64,000 nucleotides of DNA from Janthinobacterium sp. 64 (GTDB lineage: Bacteria > Pseudomonadota > Gammaproteobacteria > Burkholderiales > Burkholderiaceae_D): assembly GCF_002813325.1 (NCBI RefSeq), contig NZ_PHUG01000001.1:2480001-2544000 (forward strand), in the 5' to 3' direction. The notes under the pieces are model-generated. The model saw only the letters and a list, made by a program, of their open reading frames with translations. It searched no databases and had not been told where the DNA came from. This document shows, piece after piece, positions 8,851-16,961 of this stretch. Every line of letters starts with the position of its first letter. The first letter of the stretch is position 1. The position numbers and the translations under genes are program-made.

Positions 8851-10773
8851 ATGACCATTTTTGATAACTATGCAGCACGCTACGAGCGCACCCGCGAAGA
8901 GGAAATGTCGCTCACCGAATACCTGGCCCTGTGCAAGAAGGACAAGCTGACGTATGCCAGCGCGCCCGAACGCATGCTGGCCGCCATCGGAGAGCCTCAG
9001 CTGGTCGACACGCGCAACGACACGCGATTGTCGCGCATCTTCGCCAACAAGGTCATCAAGATCTATCCCGCCTTCCGCGAGTTCTACGGCACCGAGGAAG
9101 TCATCGAGCAAGTCGTCTCGTATTTCCGCCACGCCGCGCAAGGCCTGGAAGAACGCAAGCAGATCCTGTATCTGCTGGGGCCTGTCGGCGGCGGCAAGTC
9201 GTCGATCGCGGAAAAACTCAAGTCGCTGATGGAACACGTGCCCTTCTATTGCCTGAAAGGCTCGCCCGTCAACGAATCGCCGCTGGGCCTGTTCAACGAG
9301 CAAGAAGACGGCACCATCCTGGAAGAGGATTACGGCATCCCGCGCCGCTACCTGCGCAACATCCCCAGCCCGTGGGCCGTGAAACGCCTGCATGAATACA
9401 ATGGCGACATCAACCAGTTCCGCGTCGTCAAGCGCTACCCGTCCGTGCTGAAACAGATCGCCATCTCGAAAACGGAGCCGGGCGATGAAAACAATCAGGA
9501 TATTTCGTCCTTGGTGGGCAAGGTCGACATCCGCAAGCTGGAAGACTATGCGCAGGACGACCCGGACGCCTACAGCTATTCCGGCGGCCTGTGCCTGGCC
9601 AACCAGGGCTTGATGGAATTCGTGGAAATGTTCAAGGCGCCGATCAAGGTGCTGCATCCGCTGCTGACGGCCACGCAGGAAGGCAATTACAAGGGCACGG
9701 AAGGTTTTGGCGCGATTCCGTTCGACGGCATCATCCTGGCCCACTCGAACGAGTCGGAATGGAAGACGTTCAAAAACAACCGCAACAACGAGGCCTTCCT
9801 TGACCGTATCTATATCGTCAAGGTACCGTACTGCCTGCGCGTGACCGATGAAATCAAGATCTACGACAAGCTGGTGGCCAATTCCTCGCTGGTGAAAGCC
9901 CCGTGCGCGCCCGGCACCCTGCGCATGATGGCGCAGTTCGCCATCCTGTCGCGCCTGAAAGACCCGGAAAACTCGAGCATTTTCTCGAAGATGCTCGTCT
10001 ACGATGGCGAAAACCTCAAGGATACGGACCCGAAAGCCAAGTCCATGCACGAATACGTCGATTACGCGGGCGTAGACGAGGGCATGAACGGGCTGTCGAC
10101 GCGCTTTGCCTTCAAAATCCTGTCGAAAGTGTTCAACTTTGACAATTCCGAAGTGGCCGCCAATCCCGTGCATCTATTATATGTACTGGAGCAGCAGGTC
10201 GAGCGCGAGCAGTTCGCGCCGGAACTCGAACAGCGCTACTTCTCCTATATTAAAGAGCACCTGGCGCAGCGCTATGTGGAATTCATCGGCAAGGAGATCC
10301 AGACGGCGTACCTGGAAAGCTATTCGGAATACGGCCAGAACATTTTTGATCGCTACGTGACGTTTGCCGATTTCTGGATACAGGACCAGGAATACCGCGA
10401 TCCGGACACGGGCGAAAGTTTTGATCGCGAATCGCTGAACAATGAACTGGAAAAGATCGAGAAGCCGGCGGGCATTTCCAATCCGAAGGATTTCAGAAAC
10501 GAAATCGTCAACTTCGGCTTGCGCGCGCGGGCCTCGAACGGCGGCAAGAATCCCGCCTGGACCAGTTATGAAAAGTTCCGCACCGTGATCGAAAAGAAAA
10601 TGTTCTCGAATACGGAGGAATTGCTGCCCGTGATTTCCTTCAATGCCAAGGCCAGCGCCGACGATGCCAACAAGCACGCCGACTTCGTCGCCCGCATGGT
10701 GGAAAAAGGCTATACGGCCAAGCAGGTACGCCTGTTATGCGAATGGTACTTGCGCGTACGCAAGTCATCCTAG
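8851..10773 (+). CDS. prkA: PrkA/YeaG serine protein kinase
   Basis: A 640-residue protein matching PrkA (YeaG) over full length. The AAA-type N-terminal part has a P-loop GPVGGGKSS at 110-118, and the C-terminal half carries the kinase-like PrkA domain. In enterobacteria YeaG works with YeaH in the response to nitrogen starvation and stationary phase. In Bacillus, PrkA acts in sporulation. The start is preceded by TTAAAGGACATTGAC. It is the first gene of a prkA-yeaH-spoVR operon, the standard proteobacterial order. Confidence 0.93.
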   Translation: MTIFDNYAARYERTREEEMSLTEYLALCKKDKLTYASAPERMLAAIGEPQLVDTRNDTRLSRIFANKVIKIYPAFREFYGTEEVIEQVVSYFRHAAQGLEERKQILYLLGPVGGGKSSIAEKLKSLMEHVPFYCLKGSPVNESPLGLFNEQEDGTILEEDYGIPRRYLRNIPSPWAVKRLHEYNGDINQFRVVKRYPSVLKQIAISKTEPGDENNQDISSLVGKVDIRKLEDYAQDDPDAYSYSGGLCLANQGLMEFVEMFKAPIKVLHPLLTATQEGNYKGTEGFGAIPFDGIILAHSNESEWKTFKNNRNNEAFLDRIYIVKVPYCLRVTDEIKIYDKLVANSSLVKAPCAPGTLRMMAQFAILSRLKDPENSSIFSKMLVYDGENLKDTDPKAKSMHEYVDYAGVDEGMNGLSTRFAFKILSKVFNFDNSEVAANPVHLLYVLEQQVEREQFAPELEQRYFSYIKEHLAQRYVEFIGKEIQTAYLESYSEYGQNIFDRYVTFADFWIQDQEYRDPDTGESFDRESLNNELEKIEKPAGISNPKDFRNEIVNFGLRARASNGGKNPAWTSYEKFRTVIEKKMFSNTEELLPVISFNAKASADDANKHADFVARMVEKGYTAKQVRLLCEWYLRVRKSS

Positions 10774-10845
10774 CGCGGACAGCGGAGGCGCGCTCCCGTC
10801 CGGCGACTGGCGGGGCGCGCAAGACGAGAGGCAAGGAGGCACCCT

Positions 10846-12114
10846 TTGACATACCTCATCGACAGGCGCTTGCAAAGCAAGAATAAATCCGCCGTCAACC
10901 GCGAGCGTTTCCTGCGGCGTTACAAGGGCCAGATCAAGGATGCCGTGGGGCGCGCCATCAAGGGGCGCTCGATCACGGACGTCGAGAATGGCGAAAAGGT
11001 CAGCATCCCCGTCAAGGACGTGGGCGAACCGTCGTTCGGCCACGCGCATGGCGGCGTGTGGGAAGTGGTCAATCCCGGCAATAAGGAATACCTGAAAGGC
11101 GACCAGATCGCCCGGCCGAAAGGCGGCGGTGGCGGCGGGCGTGGCAAGGCGGGCAATAGCGACGAGACGACGGAAGACGATTTCATCTTCGAATTGTCGC
11201 GCGAAGAATTCATGAACTATTTCTTCGAAGACCTCGAATTGCCGCACATGGTGAAAACCCAGCTGACGGCCACTACGGAATTCAAGAACCAGCGCGCCGG
11301 CTACAATATGTCGGGCACGCCATCGAACATCCACGTGCTGCGCTCCCTGCGCGGCGCGCTGGGCCGGCGCATCGCCGTCGGCGGCGGCGCCCGCAAGCAG
11401 CTGGCGCAGGCCGAGGAAGACCTGGCCGCCCTGCTGCTCGACGGCGCACCCGACAGCGACCCGCTGGTGACGGAACTGCGCCGCCTGATCCACCACCTGC
11501 ACACGCGATTGCTGGCGATTCCCTTCATTGACCCGTTCGACTTGCGCTACAGCAACCGCATCAAGGTGCCCAAGCCGATGACGCAAGCCGTCATGTTCTG
11601 CATCATGGACGTGTCCGGTTCCATGGACGAATCGCGCAAGGACACGGCCAAGCGCTTCTTCATCCTGCTGTATCTGTTCCTCAAGCGCGTCTACGACAAG
11701 ATCGAGGTCGTCTTCATCCGCCACCATACGGCGGCGGCCGAAGTGGACGAGCATGAATTCTTCAATTCGCGCGAGTCGGGCGGCACCGTCGTGTCGTCCG
11801 CCCTGCACTTGCTCAATACCATCATCGACGAACGTTATGGCGCCGGGCAATGGAACAGCTATGTGGCGCAGGCCTCCGACGGCGACAACTGGGACAACGA
11901 TTCCGTGCTGTGCCGCCAGTTGCTGATCAACACCATCCTGCCCAAGGTGCAGTACTACACCTATGTCGAGATCACCGACGGTCCGCAGCAAAACCTGTGG
12001 GAGCAATATGCGGGCGTGCTCGACCATCACGCCCATTTCGCCATGCAAAAGATCGTCACGCCGGCCGATATCTACCCGGTCTTCCGCGAACTGTTCAAGA
12101 AACAGGTGAAATGA
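10846..12114 (+). CDS. yeaH: YeaH/YhbH family protein (DUF444, VWA-like)
   Basis: A 422-residue protein. The N-terminal part is basic (YLIDRRLQSKNKSAVNRERFLRR), followed by a glycine-rich linker near residues 93-100 and a von Willebrand A-like domain with a MIDAS motif MDVSGSMDES (D255, S257, S259). The start is TTG at 10846, chosen because a near-ideal AAGGAGG ribosome site lies about 8 bases upstream and no ATG fits. The partner kinase PrkA is encoded 72 bases upstream. The stop overlaps the spoVR start as ATGA, so translation is probably coupled. Confidence 0.9.
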   Translation: MTYLIDRRLQSKNKSAVNRERFLRRYKGQIKDAVGRAIKGRSITDVENGEKVSIPVKDVGEPSFGHAHGGVWEVVNPGNKEYLKGDQIARPKGGGGGGRGKAGNSDETTEDDFIFELSREEFMNYFFEDLELPHMVKTQLTATTEFKNQRAGYNMSGTPSNIHVLRSLRGALGRRIAVGGGARKQLAQAEEDLAALLLDGAPDSDPLVTELRRLIHHLHTRLLAIPFIDPFDLRYSNRIKVPKPMTQAVMFCIMDVSGSMDESRKDTAKRFFILLYLFLKRVYDKIEVVFIRHHTAAAEVDEHEFFNSRESGGTVVSSALHLLNTIIDERYGAGQWNSYVAQASDGDNWDNDSVLCRQLLINTILPKVQYYTYVEITDGPQQNLWEQYAGVLDHHAHFAMQKIVTPADIYPVFRELFKKQVK

Positions 12115-13715
12115 TGAGTGCAGCCTTTGACCGCGCCAGCAACACCCCGGGCGAGCCGTTCGAGCGCCTGCGCCACCCGAACGCCCTGCCCGAGCAGTCG
12201 GAATGGACGTTCGAGCTGATCGAGCAAATCCACGAGGAAATCCGCAGAGTGGCGAAACAGTTTGGCCTCGACACCTATCCGAACCAGCTGGAAATCATCA
12301 CGGCCGAGCAGATGATGGATGCCTACACGTCGGTCGGCATGCCCGTGTCGTACAACCACTGGTCGTTCGGCAAGCATTTTCTGTCCACCGAGAAAAGCTA
12401 CAAGCGGGGCCAGATGGGTCTGGCCTACGAGATCGTCATCAACTCGAACCCCTGCATCGCCTATTTAATGGAGGAAAACAGCCTGACCATGCAGTCGCTG
12501 GTGATCGCGCATGCGGCCTACGGCCACAACTCCTTCTTCAAGGGCAACTATCTGTTCCGCGCCTGGACGGATGCGGACGCCATCATCGACTATATGGTGT
12601 TTGCCAAGAACTACATCGCCGAATGCGAGCAGCGCCATGGCGTCGATGCGGTGGAATTGCTGCTCGACTCGTGCCACGCCATCCAGAACTATGGCGTGGA
12701 CCGCTACAAGCGCCCGGCGAAACTGTCGATGGCGAAGGAATATGCGCGCCAGAAAGAGCGTGAAGCCTATGTGCAGTCGCAGATCAACCAGCTGTGGCGT
12801 ACCTTGCCCCGGCGCGAGGAAGACGAGGACGAGGATGAGCAGCGCAAGGCCGCCCCCCGCTTTCCGCCGGAACCGGAGGAAAACCTGCTGTACTTTATAG
12901 AGAAGTACGCGCCGCTGCTGGAACCGTGGCAGCGCGAGATGGTGCGCATCGTGCGCAAGATTTCCCAGTATTTCTATCCACAGCGGCAAACCCAGGTCAT
13001 GAACGAAGGCTGGGCCACCTTCTGGCACTACACGATATTGAACCAGCTGTATGACGAGGGCGTGGTGGGCGACGGCTTCATGATGGAATTTCTGAAAAGC
13101 CATACCAACGTGGTCTACCAGCCGCCCATCGACAGTCCCTATTACAGCGGCATCAATCCATATGCGCTGGGTTTTGCCATGATGAGCGACATCCGCCGCA
13201 TCTGCGAGCACCCGACGGACGAAGACCGCGCCTGGTTCCCCGACATGGCCGGCAGCGACTGGCGCAAGAGCCTGGACTTTGCCATGCGCAATTTCAAGGA
13301 CGAAAGCTTCATCGCCCAGTATCTGTCGCCGCGCCTGATCCGCGAATTCCACTTCTTTGCCGTGCTCGACGATGACAAGAATGAAAAGCTGGCCATTTCC
13401 GCCATCCACGACGATGCCGGCTACCGCTACGTGCGCCAGCAGCTGGCCGAGCAGTACAACCTGGGCAACCGCGAGCCGAACATCCAGGTCTGGTCCGTCA
13501 ATACGCGCGACGACCGCGCATTGACTCTGCGCCACACGCAATTCCAGCGCCGCCCGCTGAACCAGCAGGCAGCCGAGGTGCTCAAGCACGTGGCACGGCT
13601 GTGGGGCTTCGATGTGCACCTCGATACGGTCGATCCGCAAGGGGTCGTCCTGGGCACCTTGAATTGCCGACGGGAAAAACGTAACCGGCGCGATGACCCG
13701 GTTGTCCGGCCATGA
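12111..13715 (+). CDS. spoVR: SpoVR family protein
   Basis: A 534-residue protein of the SpoVR/YcgB family, recognised from WTFELIEQIHEEIRRVA, PVSYNHWSFGKHF and YEIVINSNPCIAYLMEEN near the N-terminus and MNEGWATFWHYTIL further on. An acidic stretch (REEDEDEDEQ) near residues 238-247 forms a linker. Its biochemical role is unsettled: it is needed for spore cortex in Bacillus and is linked to stress in Gram-negatives. ATG 12111 overlaps the yeaH stop by 4 bases, and a second ATG follows directly, so the start could be 12111 or 12114. Confidence 0.92.
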   Translation: MMSAAFDRASNTPGEPFERLRHPNALPEQSEWTFELIEQIHEEIRRVAKQFGLDTYPNQLEIITAEQMMDAYTSVGMPVSYNHWSFGKHFLSTEKSYKRGQMGLAYEIVINSNPCIAYLMEENSLTMQSLVIAHAAYGHNSFFKGNYLFRAWTDADAIIDYMVFAKNYIAECEQRHGVDAVELLLDSCHAIQNYGVDRYKRPAKLSMAKEYARQKEREAYVQSQINQLWRTLPRREEDEDEDEQRKAAPRFPPEPEENLLYFIEKYAPLLEPWQREMVRIVRKISQYFYPQRQTQVMNEGWATFWHYTILNQLYDEGVVGDGFMMEFLKSHTNVVYQPPIDSPYYSGINPYALGFAMMSDIRRICEHPTDEDRAWFPDMAGSDWRKSLDFAMRNFKDESFIAQYLSPRLIREFHFFAVLDDDKNEKLAISAIHDDAGYRYVRQQLAEQYNLGNREPNIQVWSVNTRDDRALTLRHTQFQRRPLNQQAAEVLKHVARLWGFDVHLDTVDPQGVVLGTLNCRREKRNRRDDPVVRP

Positions 13716-13724
13716 AATGATTTG

Positions 13725-13738
13725 TTGATAATAATCAA
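13725..13738. promoter_or_regulatory. Perfect FNR/Anr-type box downstream of spoVR
   Basis: The sequence TTGAT-AATA-ATCAA at 13725-13738 matches the FNR consensus at every fixed base. It starts 9 bases after the spoVR stop. If it acted at the classical -41.5 position on the plus strand, transcription would start near 13773, and TATGCC at 13761-13766 sits at the -10 place. No gene begins nearby. A short transcript ending at the T-run 13820-13825 is conceivable. Confidence 0.4.
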
Positions 13739-14254
13739 TGGCAAGAATATAAGCGCTTCCTATGCCTGTATAGGAATTCCGTATGGCCTGGCGGCGTCGA
13801 AACAGCTGTCGGGAGCGCCTTTTTTGACCTGGATAAAGTCCCTTCCGCACCCGTTTGGTGCGCGCGCGCCACTAAGTGGTCTGGTTCCGAGTCAAAACAT
13901 TTCCCAAAAGAAATCTTTTTCTCCAAATTTAGCGGTTTCCATATTGATTATCACGAAATATAATTCCGCCATATGGGCACATCGGAGAACTTAGCAGTGG
14001 TCACCCAAAACGGCTGTAAAAAACCGATAGGACCGCCTTTTTTTATGTCCGAAAGCGTGCAAAGATGACATAAGCAAGTACGTTTTCAGGGCGCAAAAGC
14101 GCCAAAAATTTAACCGGTTTTAGGCGTTAAAAATCTGTGTAAAATAAAGAATTCGTATGTATAATTCGGCGACGTCCCGGATACGGCTGGAGCTTTGTGT
14201 CGTCATTTTGGGGTTCAGTTGCAAGACAAGAGATGGTATTTGGAGAAAGCAGGC
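13739..14254 (+). promoter_or_regulatory. Long leader with the tonB promoter
   Basis: This gap of about 500 bases contains no supported gene. A -10 element TATAAT lies at 14160-14165, with TGTAAA 17 bases upstream as a weak -35, about 90 bases before tonB. Two T-runs follow GC-rich segments (13820-13825 and 14038-14044) and may end transcription from spoVR. A partial Fur-like GATAAT/ATTATC pattern occurs near 13950, but I could not fit it to the full Fur consensus. Confidence 0.45.
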
Positions 14255-14911
14255 ATGAATTTTTCGAACGAGAAAAGTCCCAAGAACTACACAGGCATAA
14301 CCGTCGTTGTCCTGCTGCACGTTCTCGCGGCTTACGGGATCGCGACGGGCTTGGGCAAGCGGTTGGTCACCAAAATGATGGAACCGGTTGAAACCAAGAT
14401 TATCGAGGAAGTCAAACCGCCTCCACCGAAGGATCTTCCACCGCCACCACCGCCGCCAGAAATGAAAGCGCCACCGCCGCCATTCATTCCGCCAGTCGAG
14501 GTGAACGTGCAGCAGCCGCCACCACAGCAGAACGTGATTGCAAATACGACTGCCGTGAAGCCAGCCACGAATGTACTGACGCCGCCATCGCCGCCTGCAC
14601 AGCCTGCGCCAACTCCTGGACCAGCCAAATCGGTGCGTACACCGGCCGTGGTTGACTTCAGTGTCTGCGAAAAACCGGCTTATCCAAAGTCGTCGCAGCG
14701 CAACGAGGAAACCGGTGTGGTGACACTGTCGTTCCTGATCGGTGTAGACGGCAAGGTCGCTGATTCGAAGATCGTGAAGTCCAGCGGCTTCAGAGACCTG
14801 GACAAAGCTGCGGTGCAAGGTATCAGCCGCTGTACATTTAAGCCGGCAACAGTTGACGGCAAGCCGGAACAAGGCTGGCAGCAAATGCAATACGTTTGGT
14901 CGCTGGATTAA
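14255..14911 (+). CDS. tonB: Energy transducer TonB
   Basis: A 218-residue protein with the TonB layout: a short cytoplasmic N-terminus, one membrane helix (about 14-34) with H22 in the place of the conserved helix histidine, a long proline-rich spacer (about 47-135, runs of PPPP and PPPEMKAPPPP) spanning the periplasm, and a C-terminal TonB domain (GVVTLSFLIGVDGKV, KSSGFRDLDKAAVQGI, CTFKPATVDGKP). The start at 14255 follows GGAGAAAGCAGG. An upstream in-frame ATG at 14195 was rejected because it adds residues with no TonB character. First gene of tonB-exbB-exbD1-exbD2. Confidence 0.92.
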   Translation: MNFSNEKSPKNYTGITVVVLLHVLAAYGIATGLGKRLVTKMMEPVETKIIEEVKPPPPKDLPPPPPPPEMKAPPPPFIPPVEVNVQQPPPQQNVIANTTAVKPATNVLTPPSPPAQPAPTPGPAKSVRTPAVVDFSVCEKPAYPKSSQRNEETGVVTLSFLIGVDGKVADSKIVKSSGFRDLDKAAVQGISRCTFKPATVDGKPEQGWQQMQYVWSLD

Positions 14912-14997
14912 CACCCGAGACAGTTACCCCCTGTCTCACACCATGATTTCGTTGTCATTACGTTCAGCGATCTGTTATTTTTAATTTTGGAGGAAGC

Positions 14998-15912
14998 ATG
15001 TTTAAGAATACCCGTTTGTCCGCATTTTTTGCCGCGGTTCTGTTGTCCGTCACCGCTACTACCGCTCTGGTAGCAGCTCCGGCATTCGCTGACGCGCCAG
15101 CATCGGCTGCCGCTTCGGCTCCTGCGGCAGACGCTGCACCAGCACCAGCACCAGTTGCTGCAGATGCAGCCGCTCCAGCAGCAGACGCAGCAGCTCCAGC
15201 CAAAACCGAAGAAGTGCATAACCCGTTCGGCCTGTCCGCAGTCTGGGACGGCGGCTTCGTGCCACGCGCTACCCTGATCATCCTGTCCATCATGTCGATC
15301 GGCAGCTGGTACATCATCATCACCAAGCTGCTGGATCAAATGAAGATCTTCAAGCAAGCCAAAGAAGCCGCTGCCAAATTCTGGAAAGCTCCTTCGATCG
15401 CTGCTGGTTCGGCAACCTTGAGCGAAGGCTCGCCATTCCGCTTCATCGCTGAATCGGGCACCAAGGCAACCGCGCACCATGACGGCGCCCTGCTGGAACA
15501 AATCGATCTGTCGACCTGGGTAACGATGTCGATCCAGCGCGCTTCGGACAAAGTCCAATCGCGTCTGCAAGATGGCCTGTCGTTCCTGGCAACCGTTGGT
15601 TCGACCGCACCATTTATCGGTCTGTTCGGTACCGTCTGGGGTATTTACGGCGCGCTGACCGCTATCGGCATGACCGGTAACGCATCGATCGACAAAGTGG
15701 CAGGTCCAGTTGGTGAAGCACTGATCATGACCGCTTTCGGTCTGCTGGTCGCCGTTCCTGCCGTTCTGGGTTACAACTGGCTGGTGCGTCGTAACAAAAC
15801 CGCAATGGAAGACATCCGCTCGTTCAGCGCCGACGTTCACTCGGTACTGATCTCCGGCGCCATGTCGACCAGCGAAGCTGGCCGTGCTGCCGGCGCTAAA
15901 AAGATCGGATAA
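14998..15912 (+). CDS. exbB: ExbB proton channel protein with extended periplasmic N-terminus
   Basis: A 304-residue MotA/TolQ/ExbB family protein. Residues 1-31 look like a cleavable signal peptide (AFA followed by DAP). Residues 32-68 are almost all Ala, Pro and Asp, a periplasmic linker. Three membrane helices follow near 90-110, 195-222 and 240-262, with the family core TVGSTAPFIGLFGTVWGI at 199-216 and GPVGEALIMTAFGLL at 236-250. It forms with ExbD the proton-driven motor that energises TonB. A TTGGAGGAAGC ribosome site precedes the start. The signal peptide and linker make it longer than E. coli ExbB, as in several other proteobacteria. Confidence 0.92.
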   Translation: MFKNTRLSAFFAAVLLSVTATTALVAAPAFADAPASAAASAPAADAAPAPAPVAADAAAPAADAAAPAKTEEVHNPFGLSAVWDGGFVPRATLIILSIMSIGSWYIIITKLLDQMKIFKQAKEAAAKFWKAPSIAAGSATLSEGSPFRFIAESGTKATAHHDGALLEQIDLSTWVTMSIQRASDKVQSRLQDGLSFLATVGSTAPFIGLFGTVWGIYGALTAIGMTGNASIDKVAGPVGEALIMTAFGLLVAVPAVLGYNWLVRRNKTAMEDIRSFSADVHSVLISGAMSTSEAGRAAGAKKIG

Positions 15913-15917
15913 GAATC

Positions 15918-16346
15918 ATGTCGATGTCCGTCGGCTCCGACAGCGGAGATGAAGATCAAGTAATGTCAGAAATCAACACGACGCCGCTCGTCGACATCAT
16001 GTTGGTTTTGCTGATCATTTTCTTGATTACGAGTCCAGTTGTCCTCAAGCTGCAGAAAATCGATCTGCCGATTGAGACCAACCAAGCCCTGCAAACCAAG
16101 CCAGAAAACGTCAACATCGTTGTTAACAAGGATGGCGAGATTTACCTGGGCCAGACCAGACTGAAAGACACGAACGAATTGTTCGATTATCTTAAAGTTG
16201 AAGCAGTGAAAGTACCGCAGCCGGAAGTACACGTTCGTGGCGACCAAGAAACACGCTACGAATCGATCGGCCGGGTTATTTACACGACCCAACGTGCCGG
16301 GATCCAGAAGGTCGGCTTCATCACCGAACCACCTGACAAGGGCTGA
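15918..16346 (+). CDS. exbD: ExbD biopolymer transport protein, first copy
   Basis: A 142-residue protein with one N-terminal membrane helix starting at INTTPLVDIMLVLLIIFLI. D26 corresponds to the essential membrane aspartate of ExbD/TolR that takes part in proton conduction. The rest is a small periplasmic domain. It lies 5 bases after exbB. Together with exbD2 it gives a two-ExbD cluster of the type known from Xanthomonas (tonB-exbB-exbD1-exbD2). Confidence 0.92.
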   Translation: MSMSVGSDSGDEDQVMSEINTTPLVDIMLVLLIIFLITSPVVLKLQKIDLPIETNQALQTKPENVNIVVNKDGEIYLGQTRLKDTNELFDYLKVEAVKVPQPEVHVRGDQETRYESIGRVIYTTQRAGIQKVGFITEPPDKG

Positions 16347-16360
16347 TAGCAACTGACAGC

Positions 16361-16422
16361 GGCGTCCCGGCAACACGGGGGCGCCACTGCCGGAAGCTGA
16401 CCGGGCGGCAGTTTCGCCCGGT
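16361..16422 (+). other. Two hairpins between exbD1 and exbD2
   Basis: The 105-base spacer carries two potential stem-loops. The first (16361-16385) pairs GGCGTCCCG with CGGGGGCGCC imperfectly. The second (16400-16422) is a perfect 8-bp stem ACCGGGCG/CGCCCGGT with a 7-base loop. Neither is followed by a T-run, so they are not classical terminators. They could slow polymerase or set mRNA decay between the two exbD genes. Confidence 0.45.
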
Positions 16423-16451
16423 GCTTCGTTGGACTTCTTAAAGGAAACACT

Positions 16452-16883
16452 ATGAGTATGAATGTCGGTTCGGGAAGCGCAGCAGGCGCGGATCCGGAAC
16501 CAATGATGGAACTGAACATGACGCCCCTCATCGACGTGATGCTGGTGCTGATTATCATGTTGATCATCACGATTCCTAAGCAAAACCACTCGGTGAACCT
16601 GAACATGCCGGTCGGCACCCCGCCGCCACCGACAACCGAACCAGTGGTCGTCACGATCGATGTCGATTTTGATGGCACTATCTTGTGGGACAATCAGGTC
16701 GTACCTGATCGTAATACGCTGGAAGCCAAGCTGAGCAACGTTGCTGCGCAAGCAGACCAGCCAGAAGTGCATCTGCGTCCTAACAAGCTGGTGGAATACA
16801 AAGTCGTCGCCGGTGTGATGGCGTCGGCGCAGCGTCTGGGCGTGACCAAAATCGGTCTGGTCGGCAACGAGCAATTCCAGTAA
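16452..16883 (+). CDS. exbD2: ExbD biopolymer transport protein, second copy
   Basis: A 143-residue ExbD paralogue starting MSMNVGSGSAAGADPEP. The membrane helix LNMTPLIDVMLVLIIMLIITIP carries D28, equivalent to D26 of the first copy. The periplasmic part differs markedly from exbD1, so this is an old duplication, not a recent repeat. The start follows AAAGGAAACACT. A strong terminator lies 29 bases after the stop, closing the tonB operon. Confidence 0.92.
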   Translation: MSMNVGSGSAAGADPEPMMELNMTPLIDVMLVLIIMLIITIPKQNHSVNLNMPVGTPPPPTTEPVVVTIDVDFDGTILWDNQVVPDRNTLEAKLSNVAAQADQPEVHLRPNKLVEYKVVAGVMASAQRLGVTKIGLVGNEQFQ

Positions 16884-16911
16884 GCTGCAGCAATCAGGTT
16901 ATCTTTACATC

Positions 16912-16945
16912 CGAATAGGCAGGACTTCCTGCCTATTCGCTTTTT
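16912..16945 (+). terminator. Rho-independent terminator after exbD2
   Basis: A perfect 12-bp inverted repeat (CGAATAGGCAGG at 16912-16923 and CCTGCCTATTCG at 16928-16939) with a 4-base loop is followed by CTTTTTA. It ends the tonB-exbB-exbD-exbD2 operon and separates it from the TPR protein gene. Confidence 0.92.
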
Positions 16946-16961
16946 ACTGAAAGACTTTCTT

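Noticed and set aside
13940..13965. Fur box upstream of tonB
   Set aside because: Only partial GATAAT/ATTATC hexamers are present near 13950 and they do not line up to a 19-base Fur site.
13722..13994. A 90-codon ORF after spoVR
   Set aside because: Composition is AT-rich with no ribosome site and no coding bias; the FNR-type box lies inside its start.
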